DNA of 64,000 bases. It comes from Paragonimus westermani. Its lineage: Eukaryota; Platyhelminthes; Trematoda; Plagiorchiida; Troglotrematidae. The notes below the pieces were generated by a model that saw nothing but the letters and a program-made list of their open reading frames with translations, ran no database searches and was not told the DNA's origin. Positions 13,798 to 27,080 of this stretch are shown piece after piece; position 1 is the first letter of the stretch, and every line of letters begins with the position of its first letter. The translations under genes were made by a program, and so were the position numbers. Location: NCBI GenBank assembly GCA_008508345.1, contig QNGE01000281.1, positions 237,167-301,166 on the forward strand, read 5' to 3'.

Positions 13798-14701
13798 AAT
13801 TCACTAACAGACAGACTTGTCTATGGTGGACATTAAGGGGTGGTGAAGACCGAGTGGATAGTAACTGAGGCTTGAACGATCTGGATGACCAAGAAGACTG
13901 GTCGGTCGATCAGTAACTTCAATTATCACGGTCCAACGAGAGAGAAAATGACACTTTCCCATTAATATCAAGGAGAAAATCCGCTAGTCAGAATAACTAA
14001 TCACAACGATGGACATCTTTTGGTACACACTTAATCGAAGCTGGAATAGATTTTGACCGTATTTCAAGACCTGTAAAACAGTACTTTTGTGGAACTGGCG
14101 CCATCCTGGTTTTTTGTTGCGTAAGTCGTCTGCATGTCCCATTGTGTTTCTGGGTGATGCTTATTCCTGTCAACTCCACTCAGAGAATTATCACCGGGAC
14201 CTATACTAAGAGTTCGGTTGAATACACGAAAGGACAAATGGCCATTGTTTTACACCTACCTAAATACTAATCACTGTTCGTTCTACTGATAAGCAAGTTC
14301 GACTCTGTACTTTACTTCAGCCTGCCTAGAAGAGAAATCATCACGAATTGTTGATTGTAGCCGACTGACCAGTCAGTGTATTTTCTCTTAATACATCTGA
14401 CAGCCTCACTGCTGATCACGATTCAATTGTGTTTATAGACTATTGCTTGATAATTTCGAATATGGGGTCAGTGAGGTGGTGATGAACAGGCGCATCACAT
14501 AAGTACGAATGCCGGTAGTTGACTTGGGGTCTGGACTAAAAGGTGCACTGGTGATAAGGTCTAATATGATGAGAACATGTTTGCACGTCATTTTTTCTGC
14601 ATTGGTCAACCAAACGACCACATGGAAATAGACATGAAGCATACTGTTGTGCAAAGTTCAGATAAGAAGAGTATGCAATACAGAAGTAATGAGCGTGAGG
14701 T
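13798..14701. other. Spacer before LINE copy A, nothing recognised
   Basis: Only short frames on both strands. No motif continues the LINE protein upstream of about 14,702, which supports copy A being truncated at its 5' end here. Confidence 0.45.
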
Positions 14702-14715
14702 AAAGGTGTGTTCTA

Positions 14716-15735
14716 GCCCCAGCTTTATTTAGCTTATATTTGATTGCCACGGTAACGGTTGTTTTTCAGTGCTCTGGAGAGAACGGCGTTGAGGCTGAGT
14801 ACCGGACAGACGGGCGTATGCTGAACATTCAACGTTTTGATGTCCAAACTCGGTTGCATAACGCAGCAATGCGTATGCTTCTGTTCGCAGATGACAGCGC
14901 ATTGTTGGTACACAGCAAAGAAGAACTGTAACGTCTAGCGGCAAACTTTGGTCCAGGTGTCAACTCAAGTCAGATATTTTCTTTCGTTTAGTCTTTCCTC
15001 GGCAGAAGCACCATGCCTGCACCTTCATCACAAATTCACGCTAATGGAGACGTTGCAGATGAGTGCGCGAATTTTTGCTACTTAGGTAGCAATTTTTCTG
15101 CAGAGTTGTCCGTGGACCGCGAGTTATGAGCTCGCGTGGCGAAGACTAGCGATGCTTTCGGACTTCTTGAAGGACATGTCTCGAAGAACCATAGTTCGAG
15201 GTTGATCACCAAACTGTGTGTCTACCGTTCAATGGTGTTGTCCATACTGCTGTACGGCAGAGAAACGTGGACATTCTATCAGTTGAGCGTGCGCTGTCTG
15301 AGCCGCTACTGTGTACAATGTCTGAAGCGCATCTTGGGTATTCGGTGGTCGAATACGGTTCCGAACACTGAGTTACTGCAGCGAGCGGACATGGACGGGA
15401 TGGAGACCCTGTTGATGCTGAATCAGCTTTGTTGACCATGTCACGTACGTCGGATGGGCGATGACGGCATCCCGAAGCAGTGATTGCACGGACAAGTGAA
15501 AGCAGGTAATCGAAATCCTGGTGATCAGAAGCGGAGATACCAGGACGTTGTGCAGGTAATTCATGCTTTAACACTGATTTCAGACTTAACGTTGAACCGG
15601 ACGACCTGGAGGAATGTGGTCCGGGCGGGCGTGCGGAATTTCAAACAGCAGTTATTGCACGGCTGCGAATGCGCTGGCCGTTTGAGGTTGGTAGGTCACC
15701 AATGTATTCATAGTACACCGTCGCCAAAGAGGTGA
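14716..15735 (+). pseudogene. Reverse transcriptase C-terminal fragment with zinc-finger remnant (copy A)
   Basis: The fragment opens in the RT palm. MLLFADDSALLVHSKEEL (about 14,875-14,928) holds the catalytic FADD. It continues through FCYLGS (about 15,070) and the thumb/connector words SILLYGRETWTF (near 15,240), LKRILGIRWSNTVPNTELL (15,322-15,380) and MLNQLC, then RRMGDDGIPKQ and KRRYQDVVQ. Most of it stays in one frame, interrupted by stops at 14,929, after LCVYRSMV-type text at 15,433 and at 15,481. The tail keeps WRNVVRAGVRNF and ends in the zinc-finger remnant CECAGRLRLVGHQCIH, in which the first metal-binding Cys is lost through a short deletion. The protein cannot function. Confidence 0.85.
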
Positions 15736-16333
15736 CGAGTGCGTTAGGTTCAGGTAGGTCATATAAACACACCCACTCTACCCCTGTTAACGACTGCATG
15801 GGCCAACTTTCTGGTCGTTGACAATCAATCCACTCCTCTCTAAAGAAACCTGGGTGTCTTAAATATCTTACCCATCCATTTCTTCAGCTTTGTTGGTGTG
15901 TTGTACGGCGAATGGTCTGTCCGGCTTTTTGTACTTCAATGTGAATTTCGTTTTTTATCCTTATCTTCTATGGGATGCACCAACATGCACTGTTATGTTG
16001 AAATGCGACCTGTACTACGTTTTTACGTATCCTTGTCCTCAGTTTAAATAATGTCATCGCAATTTCTCTTTTAATTCTCTACTAGCTAGGGTGTTCCCTC
16101 CCGAGCTATTCTATGAATTGGCTACCGAGCATTTGCCACTTGAACACAAAGGCCCCACTGGCACACCTACCGGTCTTATTCTTTCGTGTTTACAGTGGAT
16201 AGGCGGTATGCGAGTGGAACCGAAAGTGGTGCGGCGCAAGCCAATTTTGGTGATGTTTAAGCGCAGGGGTCCTTTGGCTATGATCACTGCAACAGACTAA
16301 TCTTAATCTGATACCACCAACTGCTATAGGCAA
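15736..16333 (+). other. 3' untranslated region of LINE copy A
   Basis: About 600 bases after the stop codon match 51,773-52,366 of copy B, including CTTCAGCTTTGTTGGTGT, the AAGGCCCCACTG block and the final GACTAATC...GATACCACCAAC block. No frame is shared between the copies, so this is untranslated element sequence. The short open frames at 16,091-16,300 (+) and 16,190-16,414 (-) are not conserved. Confidence 0.75.
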
Positions 16334-19329
16334 AACATTTGACTGTGTTCTAGTGTAAAAGACATATTGGTGAAAGACGATTTCATCCCACATAGGCGTG
16401 ACACAAATTATCACGGTAAAATCACCGGGAGTAATGAAAGGATGAAATGATCTTACCCATATCAGAAACTGACGTTGAGTCAGTTCATGTGTTGGATACT
16501 ATCCGGTTACTGGGATGAAACAAGTTAATCTTCCACGATTATTCTGTTACCGGTTATAGTTGCAAAAACTAAATGCATGGGTAACTGTTCGTAAAATTCT
16601 CTATCCACATTTACCAGTTGGAGTACTGGGACATTGCTCTGTTCCGTAGGGAAGGTTTGGCGGTAACATACGTGACACTGCAGAATGTTGATTGTTCAAA
16701 TCGGCTTTCACGATTACGACATCGAAGCCCTTAGCACATCTGAACCAAGTTCCAGGCTTAAAACCTATAACGAAAACAAATCGCAAAGCCCGTCCACAAG
16801 ATTCATTTTAGACTTGGTACAGCAATTTTGAATATTGGATCACCTATAGTTAAGATTGGGTCACGGGACATAGCTTTCAAACCTCACATGAGTATGCCTA
16901 AAGTCTGGTCCCAACCGGCTGAAGTTAGCCTAGTCCCATTCGATAAGTTAGATCTGCTGTTTGTTCAGAAATTAATCAGATTAAATGTGGTATATCCTTC
17001 TCTGAACTTCTGAATTTCGCTCACTTGTGACCATACCTAAATACAATGCTACCAATACATTGTTTTAAGGTTAGGTTTTAGATCACTTTAATTCAACGGA
17101 AAAAAATACTGGCAAGAAACATCAAGAAGATGTCAAACCATTGATTTGAAGTAGTTCACATCACTGAAAATCTATGTGCCTAGTTAGTTTTCACAGGAAG
17201 TTGTTGCCACGCTTAGGGCAGCCCGTCAGTTTAGCCTACTTTGTGAGCACAAGTGATGTGGAATAGATAAAAAGTTTGTCAACAGAGTGCATATGAGGTA
17301 GCAAGTATTATGTGTACTATGTTGCCTACCGTGAATTGAATCGTCCATGAGCATTCGAACATGTTCACATGGTATGCATTAGGACAATCAAGGCCTCGTT
17401 AGTTCGATACGCTCCTGGATTAGGGTTTTAGCAGATCAACGTAGCAGCCATCAAAATCCCGACGCTAGAGTGACACCAACGCTTAGGAATGTGTAGCAGC
17501 AGTTTTTTCTCAGCAAATATTCACAGCCGTACTAATCTTGGGCAATAATATGTGAACGATGGTTAGATCTGTTTCATCAATCGACACTTAGCTCTCAATG
17601 ACGTGTTTGATTATGTTTTAAATCTGATCGAACTCATAGGTGACTGAGGGTAAACTGCTAGTAAATGTAACCAGTTTAATAGTATCGATCAAATCTCGAT
17701 AAAGAATAACATTCTGTGGTTATCGCAGTCAAAAAGTACAACGGTCTGCTCAATGGCTAACTTTACTCTTACTATTGGTACATCTATAAAGACGCTTTGC
17801 ATAACCTTTGACGAATACCGGTTAGGCGTCTAGTAGTCAGATCTGCCATCCTATCAGGCGGACGGGGCACTCAGCGATTTCTCATTGCTCTTTGGATTGT
17901 AACCTATCCGGTGCACCCGTGGAGTCTTATAACCAACTTAACCCCTCTGCAGTGCAAGAATGGCCCAGTCGAACAGAAGAAACAGACCACGGCTTAGGCC
18001 GTGGAAGGCAATGCGATTGGTCGTTCACATCGATGCATGAACGGATGAATGATGCTCAGTTTAGAACTGGGTCCAAATCAGACTAGATATGTAAACAGAT
18101 CAAAATGACGGAATGGAGCAGACGCAGATCATTTTGACAGTAGTAGCCTTTTCGAGAGTTCAGAGCACAAGAAATTCGTGAAACCGTTTTATCTCAAAAT
18201 GAAGGATGCCAGCTTCCTAGTAAAAGGTAAACAGTTTGAGGACGATCACCACTGATGTTGCGAAAAACAATTCAGAATGTTGTGAAAGGTTAGCAACAAC
18301 GTAACTGTTGAATATACAGTGTCATCTGAAGATGTCTATGCATTATAATCATGCAGTGAATTCAAATGCTTCCGGTATAACTGTAAGTTACACGTAAATG
18401 AAAATGTATTCAAAACGAACAAACCATTTTAGGTGCCAAATTGCGCTTAGTCGTCTATTCACAGTTTCGATGTACATACCATTAACGTGTATTTCTCACA
18501 TGAGCGTAAAACGGATAGGGAAGGGGGAATAACATTCATAAGTCTCAGTCGGTTGATGGATTTACTATTGATGTGTTACTTCACGAGGCGCCAAACAATG
18601 AATTATTTCCCGTAAGACAGTTTTCGTGGAAGCAGATAAGTTATTCATGTTTACCACAAAGAACACGTGGAAGATTTATCACTGGCTCAATATTGAAGTA
18701 GAGTTGTTGCATTTTGATCTGTATATACTGTTTTCTGTCAACTCTCTGAAACACATGTTTCCATTTGTTGTGGTAATTCCCCAGATTTAACATTAGTTTA
18801 CAGGCTAATGAGTAGAAAGATTGAAGAAAACCAATAATGTGTGTTCTGAAATGTGATTGATTTTCCTGAAGTCACTAACATCGAATCGAAGCCAAGTGGG
18901 AGTAAGCATTGAAGTAAAAGTGACTTTATGCAATACCATTATTGTGAAATTCTGTAGTGTGTTAAAAAGAAGCTTCTCCTTTCTCTATCAGTGCGACTGG
19001 TGACGAATTCACCCCAATGGATCAGCCATTGAATGCGGTAGTGACAGAATATTAAACTTTATGTTTTTTCATTTTGTCCGCTTTGGCGTTCATGTCTGTT
19101 TGCTACTGCACAGAAGAATTGTGAAACCATATATATTCAATAAAACCAGTGAAGTCATTAAGTGACTAGAACACAGTTACACTTCTGGAAAAGCTTTCGT
19201 TGGATTACATCGTTGTGTGCACTCTCTGTGCGGACTGTACATGGCTTTGAAAGGTTACCAACCTTGTTTTCAAAGCTCAGCATAGAAGATTAGAGAATAA
19301 AATGAGACACGCACAACAATTGAGAAAAG

Positions 19330-19384
19330 AACAACAACAACAACATGTGGAGCGTTCGAAAGAATGTACAAGAATGTACAAGAA
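19330..19384. repeat. Small simple repeats: (AAC)n and a 10-base tandem
   Basis: An AAC run of about five units is followed 17 bases later by AGAATGTACA repeated twice plus four more bases (19,361-19,384). Both are ordinary microsatellite-scale features. Confidence 0.6.
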
Positions 19385-22300
19385 AGGGGAGGAAATCGAC
19401 TATTGAAATAAGTACAAGAGTTTCAACCCCTCTCAATGTTCATGATGGCCGGTTTGTGACGCTCTATTCTAACGGGACCCCGAACGATGTTTAACTTCGA
19501 TAACAACATACAATTACGCGAAGTTCGTTGTCCAGTTTCCATATATATTCTGATTGTTACGTGTTAGACAATGTGAATTTCCGCTATGGGGATTCATTTA
19601 GAGTGTGTGGGCGTAAAAAGTCATCTACTGAGTTTACGAATTGTCCGGAGCTTCTCTGTTCGGATTTTGACCATCAGGTTTATGAATGGCACTCCGTCCA
19701 ATGTGTGCTTGTCCAGAATGCCAGTGCCGAAATGGAACCAAATCGATCTCAATATTCAATGGAAAATTTCGTGCTCAAATGTTTAGATTGGGCTGACTTT
19801 AAGCGATGAAATACTGCTACTGCCGGGGCGCAGATTCGGAGAAACATTCCAAACAATAGTGTTCATATCAGACTGTTGATCACTTAGCCCTAAATGAAGC
19901 AACCCATTTCGGGCTGATGAAGTCGAAGACAAACGTCCACCCAACCGTCACATCGTGAGCGCGTGGAGAGTTTGCAAGCGCCGAGCTGCACAATGTTCAA
20001 ATTTAGGCTGTACAATGAATTTTGCTTAGGAACAACCAGTTTTTTTCATGTACGGGTTCTGAGCTATTCTTCTGTAATCTGACCCACCAAATACCTGTCA
20101 AAAACCTAAAAATTACTCCATCACAACTTTACTGCAAATTTTCTAACTACCGCAGTGTACAACAGTCACCTGAAGGCAGAAAGAGCCTGTTAGCTAAACA
20201 GAAATCCAATAAGTTTAAGTCCATAAAAATTCTAGCAATCGAGAGAGGCAGAGAATGCCCTAAATTCACAGATGGATCAAACACTGGGCCAGAGTATTCA
20301 CCATGCAGCCCTGCTGAGTTAGTGATCACGACTTTGGAATGAGGCATTTGAGTCCATCTTTTATTGTATTGGGCACTGACCATCGGTCACTACTAAGTGA
20401 AATTTGTTCCGGAAATTTATTAGGAGGCGAGATTCAGTCAGGATAGGCGCTGAATCCGGAAGGTCGAATCTCGTTGTCCGGGCGTTGTCATAGTGCGCAT
20501 TCTTTAAAACCGGTCACATATTGCGCCGTATCGATTGAAATCAAACTGATTGGCCGTTGCAGCCCTTAGGAGAAGTCGGTTCTTTCTACACATAGTTCTT
20601 ATCGTCTCAATTTTCCAAGATTCATGTGTAACTCTCAAGCATTTCGGATCACTTGATCCACACATGGACAGCATTTCGAATTCCGCTACTGGATCGTTCT
20701 AATCTTCATGCCTTTACATCTAGTTGAACTACATTTGAACTAATCATGGCTGATGTGGTCAGCACATACGGGAGCAATCAAGTGATCCATTTGTAAATGT
20801 GCATTGCGTCCTATATTATCGGAATTTCAGTACTTTGTAAGATTACAATTTTTGAACCTATGTTTGTGATGGTTACATCCACGTAGGCCGTAATTTTTGC
20901 CGTGATACTGAATTCACACTTACCAGAAAGATCACATGAATGGGTATGATAAGGCAGGCGTCATAATTTTTCCCACAAAGAAGGAGCTGGGCAATTCTAT
21001 GGGACGGAAATTTAAATGGAAGAAGAAGGCGTTTTGATGTGTTCGAAAGTACGGCAAGTTTCAAGGCTACCATTGAGAGCGAAGACTACTGTTAGTCACG
21101 TATCCGTGAGGTAGAAATTTTATCGAAGCAGAATATCTTGCCACCCTGTCAAAGTTACAAAAAGTTTGTAGCTTACTAAGTGACATTCAGCAGAGCACAA
21201 AATGCTGTATGAATCAATTCCGCGCTCGTCTTGTTCGTTTGCGAATGAGTATACGATGGATATTACATTGCGCTTTGTTGCTGATTTAGCGAAAATTAAT
21301 GCTTGTTCTCTCTCAAAGTCAGTAGCTCACTTGGTGGTCTGGGAGTCCTTTTTTGGATTATTCGGAGGAAAGCTGCAATGGTCGATGTCAGAGGCTAGGG
21401 ATAACTTGTTGATGAAACTTAAGTGACTTACTTGGTGGATCTGAAAATCTCGAACAAACGGAAGCAAATTCAATGATCCATAATGATACAACAGAAGGTT
21501 TGTATGATCGTCTATCGTGTCATAAGTACGCAGTACCACCAGAGTCTTTATGATCAGTATAATAGCATCTGTGGTAAAAACCTATTCGATTCACCGCTAA
21601 TTCAAACCTCGACACAAGATAACCTAACAGCAGACTAATTCAGCGTCATTTTAGATTATGTCATCGGGAGTGGGCAGACCATTTCACTTGTCTTTTGCCA
21701 TGTTTTTTGTTCTGTTTTGAAACGATCAGGTTACAACTTGTGAAATTGCGTGCGTCACTGTCATCAGCCAGTGACAGACTGATTTCTTCAATAGCGATAT
21801 ACATTAATGGATTTGTGCCCTTGTCCCATGAATAATAACTGCTCAACGTAGACAATTTGAAGTCTTAAAAATACGTTGGTGAGTTGAATTCAAGCACGAT
21901 TACTTACTTCTAAATACTGTGCATCTGCACAACAACAAAATATGGATACACTTCCAGAGAGTTCAAGTCTTGATGTCGCCCGCGCACGGAGCTGATATTG
22001 ATCTGTCTGGGAGCCGCTGAATCTTAGTATTTCTATGAGTAAACATGTCCGAATTTTTTTTTCATTGTTCTACTGGGCTGATATGTACAATCCCATGCAT
22101 TGTGTGATATAAGGACGCCTTCCACGAGCCGATACCAATCACAGCAAAGCTGAAATGTCTGTCGATGAAAAGTGTTCCTAACCGATTGACAAAAATGATT
22201 TCAGTTGTGGTGCACAAAACATGCCGACTGTCACATAAACCAGAGTAGGCTTGGCTACGAGCAAAAGTAGTGCCTTCTGTACTTCTTGTCTGGTTTATCT

Positions 22301-25300
22301 GTAGGCTGCTAATTCCGGGTGATTGCGAAAAGAGTCTGTTTGTAATTCACTGCTGTGCTTACTGCACAACTATGAAGCAAAGACAACTTTCTGCTACGTA
22401 GAAGACTGAAGCTAGAATAATGCAGGTGAGGTACACGTGTTGTCAAACATAGTATATTCCGAGTTCATCGTGCGACAGTACAATTCTCTTAAGAAAGCAT
22501 AATCATGCAATATCCCGCATTCGAACGCGCCAGATTTGGAGGCACTCACGTGATGAATCATTCGTTTAAAGTGACCACGCATGACTGTGAACTCGTGACA
22601 CCTTGAGCTATCAACAAACCAGGCCCTAATTTTAATTTTGAGAATGAACAATCTGGACAAAGTTCACATAAGTTTATGCGAGACAGTGTTTATTTTTTGG
22701 TCGCATGCAACTGAGTAAGAGTAGACGTCTTTGTTTGAATGATGTGCTTTCAGTCAGAGGATGACAAACACCGTGATTCAAGTTGTCAACAGCATTCGTA
22801 TTGTTAAGCACATTCTGTAAGTGTTGAAGGAGTTAAGTTCTTTGGATCCATATTCTCGAGCAATCCATTGAGCGATGTCTTAGACGAGGAGCGCATGAGG
22901 AAGGTGGTTTTGTCAGTTGCCCAATTCATAACTAGAGTAGCGAAGAACTTAAAGCGGACTATCATGAGGATGTTCATAGTGTGTTAAGTTTGTCTGCTCA
23001 GAATTTATGACGGAAAGGTTTTAAAACCGCGTATTCGTATGAATTGCCGCGTTAAAAAATGCACTCTCCGTTACTTCGCGAGTGCACTTGGTATTGGAAT
23101 GGGAAAACATGTGCTAGGTTTGGAGTTTCCGAATAAAGCGAGCACAGCAACGCGTGTTCATCGTGCTATTTGCTGGTTGAATGAAGGACGGCCTAACCTA
23201 CGAAAACCATGCTGTGCTATAAGCTGACATCTGGGTTCAAAATCTACGGAAAATCAGGATTACGCTTCAGTTCTGTCCCGAAGGTGAAGATTGTTAGTGA
23301 AAGCAATGCGTTGTAGAATAGTTGTAGCAGATCAAAACGTCAGCAATTTTATTACGAAAGCGATTGTGTTGAAGAGGAATGGGTAATATAGAAAAGAGAA
23401 CACAGTCGTCGGGGATCGGTACAGATGACAGTCTACATCAGTCCTGAAAATAGATAGTACGACAGTTACCTGTAACAAATACAACCAAGTTTATTTCGTC
23501 GAAGTCAGTCCATGTGATTATAATGGGTTGTATGTTTGAACACATGGGTACAGTACCTCAATATTTATCTAGACAGACTAATGCCAGCAATATTACTTCA
23601 ATGTTGTCTACGAATGTCAAGAAAATCTACCAACATTTTACGATATCGTATCCACCAGAAACAAAATGAAATTACGAAAACCTGTTCCACCACCTACCAC
23701 TAGTCATCAAATCAATAACTAGTAGTAGATCAAGTTGAGAGTGGGTGGCCTCGGGGAGCCGTAAACCTTACCGGATAAATTTAGTCACATCTCCAAACTG
23801 GGCTATCTTCCCGCGATACACAGAATTGCACTCGTTCGTTACTTGATGCATGTAGGAAAGTACATCTTTGTCGAGAGAACGGTGCAATGGAGATGATTGT
23901 TCCGGTATGTCTACCCAAAAACGGGACTTCTTTGGAAGATACGTATACCACTAGTCTATGAAGTTAACATTAGGCAGTTTTAACAGTCTTGTTCGCCAAA
24001 CTGAATTTTAAATAGATGGGACTCAACTTTCATTGCTTTTCAATCATCGTGGTCTTTATGACTGTAATTCCATAGAATTTATTTTTCACATGGCGTTTAA
24101 TCATTCGTAGAATTGTTTTCAGACTGTTTGAGGAGAATAGAAGTTAGATGTTTGGAATAACGACGGTGAATTGTAGAATAGACGCGTTAATCCAAGAGAC
24201 CGGTGAACGCCAGCACGTCCTCCATTGTTAGGCGAATACTGTTGCCTTGCTTTCTTACTTCATAGGGATACAAGTAGTATGAGCTCTAGCCGGTCATTGA
24301 CTGCGCTCGTGTTGCAGTATGACTTGTTTGTCAGGCTACTTGTATAACCTGGTCACTGAAGTGATCGAACGATAGAACGGGAGTTTTGATCTGTTGACCC
24401 GTCTGCTAATCCGACACACGGTATTTTGCACCAGATGGGCGAACTGTTGACAATGGGAGTAACGTGTATGCGTCTTATGGTGAGAGTCCGTGAAACGCGT
24501 AGACACGTGCGCACACACAGTGCGGCACATGTGTAGGTTTCCCGGGCAGTGGGTAAGCTTGACTTAATGTGGCGACGGTATGTTAGCTAACCTGACTGGG
24601 GTGTGGGCAAGTCTGACCGATTTATAGCTCCACTGTGAACGTATAACTCAAAATTTGCTTCGGCTAGCCTAAGTAGCTTGGCTTTCATGAGGACGATTGC
24701 GTCACAGAGACCGGATGATGTCTGAAAATTTTCCTCCTGACCTACTGACAAACAATGCACATCGAAACGTTCATCTCATCAGCTTGAAGAAAGATACTGT
24801 TCCCGCTTCCCCGGTCACACTCGGCAAGTGACCATCAGACAAGTCACGTAGCACATTTGGCACGCAAAAATTAGTCGACTAGAAGCTTTGCTGTCACCCT
24901 GTATAGGTAGGGAAAATGAATGCAGCATACTGTACGTGCGTTTCTTTACGCAACCAAATTTGGCCACCGATCAACTCATTGCGATGCAAACTGCACAATG
25001 AATTCGATGGAATTTACTAACTAACCACTTCGACGAAGTGCTGATATCAGGATTTTGTGCATGAGTTCTCATTTTGATGAGTATTAACTTGCTGTTTTGC
25101 GATGGTGTTCCGGCGACTGCATGTAACACTCTATAGTGCATTCAGCTCTGTTAGTTCATACGTTATTTGGAGAGTATGCTTGGGAAGTCCCGGCAGGTAT
25201 ATACATTACATTGATAGAGAAAAATGGATGCGGTGTTAATGAATAGATCATCTATTTACAGAAACACCCGGAGTTGATCGTTTGTTTGATTTACTGTTAC

Positions 25301-25680
25301 TATAGATTATTTAGTGCATGTTAGACCTAGCAGAACATCAGCGCATAATCTACTGTAAACTTTTAAATAAGCACTTGCAAACCATCGTATGCATGTGCGC
25401 ATTCTTATCATGACAGTGCGTCTAACGCATTGTCGTTGGACGTTTCGTAGTCTCATATTCGCAAGAATCCGTTTTTTATTCGACCAACCCAAGTTTTCAA
25501 AAATATGTTCACATTGACCGTAGACGAATTTCTAACCATCTGTTTGGGCATGCTTGCGTTCGCTTTACTGGACCAAACGGTTGGGTAGCTGTCATTCACT
25601 TAAATATCAGAATACACTAGCCAGGACAGCCGGGTTTAGAATCAGAAAGGTTATTCCCAAATCGTGATTTTTAACAAATG

Positions 25681-25696
25681 TTTTTTTTAAAAAAAA
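25681..25696. repeat. T8A8 homopolymer palindrome
   Basis: Eight T followed by eight A form a perfect 16-base palindrome. A similar T7A8 run lies at the right end of the window (63,961-63,975), and both are followed within three bases by GGC. Confidence 0.6.
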
Positions 25697-27080
25697 GGCT
25701 GACAGTATTGCCCAAGACGTTTTGGTTAGTAAAATAGGAGTCACATTACATCGGTTAATTTTGCAAAACGTAATCTGCACAGAATACACTGGGAGCGTGT
25801 GATGACGCAAAACTTACCCAGTGTTATCTGAGACAGTTGTCCAGATAATTTAGATTGGACGATAGGCAACACGAAGCAGTCGAATTGCTACATGTGAAAA
25901 GGCTATAAGACTGTAGCATATAGTTAAAAGAAGTTTCTAACAGTGAGACCACTCTTCATATTTTGGTATGCTTACTGGCTGTTGGATCTTATTGGACATG
26001 TGAGGTCCAGAATGACTGTGGAATTGAATTCGAACACGAATCTCAACTACTCGGTTTGATAAGGAGTCGTTTAACACGAATTTTCCGCTTGACGAAGTTA
26101 GCAGCATTAGTATAGTTAACGTAATGTGGCTCTTGTCATTTATAACAACAATCTAATGAAGACATTGGAAATGCGTTCATCCGACACGCGGTCTGTTTTC
26201 AAAGATACGCATTTTAAATAGATAATCAGATGCTGTTGCAATGGGAACTCCATCTAGAGTAGTGTTACCAAACACATTTACAAATAAGATAGAACACGCA
26301 ATGTCTACTAAAATTCTAAGCTTTTAACTGTGGGAACGTTGCGTATATATGAAAGTCTTGATACACTTAACCATCAGTATCAGAGTACAACCAACTGTCA
26401 AATGGCTTTTCCAAGTTAACGGTTACTCTTGATCTCTTGTCTTCTTTCTAAAGGCTATACTAAAAAAATGTGAGTTAGTGTTTAGACATATGCAGCAAAA
26501 GTCTTTGTGTTCAGCCAAATCTCCGAACCTTGAAAGCATCACGCCAGATACCCATAAACATGTAATTCACAAATCTTTGTTTAATGTGGTTCAACATATT
26601 ATGGCAAATAACCAACTGATAGGTAAGCTGAACTAAAACAATGAAGTTGAGACTAGATGGAAAAATGAGTGGATAACCAACAGATATTTTTTAAAGAATA
26701 TCTCACTTCCGACGTATCCTAGTTATTCTCGTTACCGTTTCTTGCAGACCTGTCGACTTCATTTCGCCTTTCAAGCGTACAAAGTTTCAACCCTAATCAT
26801 AGGCTGCTTAAATGTAGCAATCAGAATCACATGAAAATCCCATTCGACTGATCGTTGTGAAAGACACTATGTGAATTCCAAATACCGTCCAAAAAGAGTT
26901 GATGTTCGTATTCACCCAATTTAATATTGCGTACAAATTTGTTCACTACGGAGCTCTTTCTCATGATCAGCCAATATGACGGTTTAAAGCATGTACACAA
27001 TCTGTCATCAACTCAGTTCACACAAATGCAGCTGGATGTCCTTTCTCTTGGTGTTCAAAATACAACCTAAAGACGTTAAC

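Larger units (their letters stand above)
14702..16333 (+). mobile_element. 5'-truncated non-LTR retrotransposon, copy A
   Basis: This is a second copy of the element at 48.9-52.4 kb. It aligns from 14,702 (matching about 50,612) through the end of the reverse transcriptase and a long 3' untranslated region to about 16,333 (matching about 52,366). By eye roughly four bases in five agree. It lacks the endonuclease and the first half of the reverse transcriptase, the usual outcome of incomplete target-primed reverse transcription. The 10-base string TGTGTTCTAG occurs at the left edge (14,707-14,716) and just past the right edge (16,344-16,353) and may reflect a target-site duplication or microhomology. 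No poly(A) tail is visible. The clade is not assigned. Confidence 0.85.
16334..27069. other. Long stretch without a recognisable gene
   Basis: About 10.7 kb of AT-rich sequence. Short frames near 19.6, 20.1, 21.2 and 23.1 kb were read and match no family I know. There are a short (AAC)n run near 19,330-19,344, a 10-base unit repeated 2.4 times at 19,361-19,384, and a perfect T8A8 run at 25,681-25,696. Near 26,030 the minus strand has a B-box-like GTGTTCGAATTC without a convincing A box. Confidence 0.45.
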
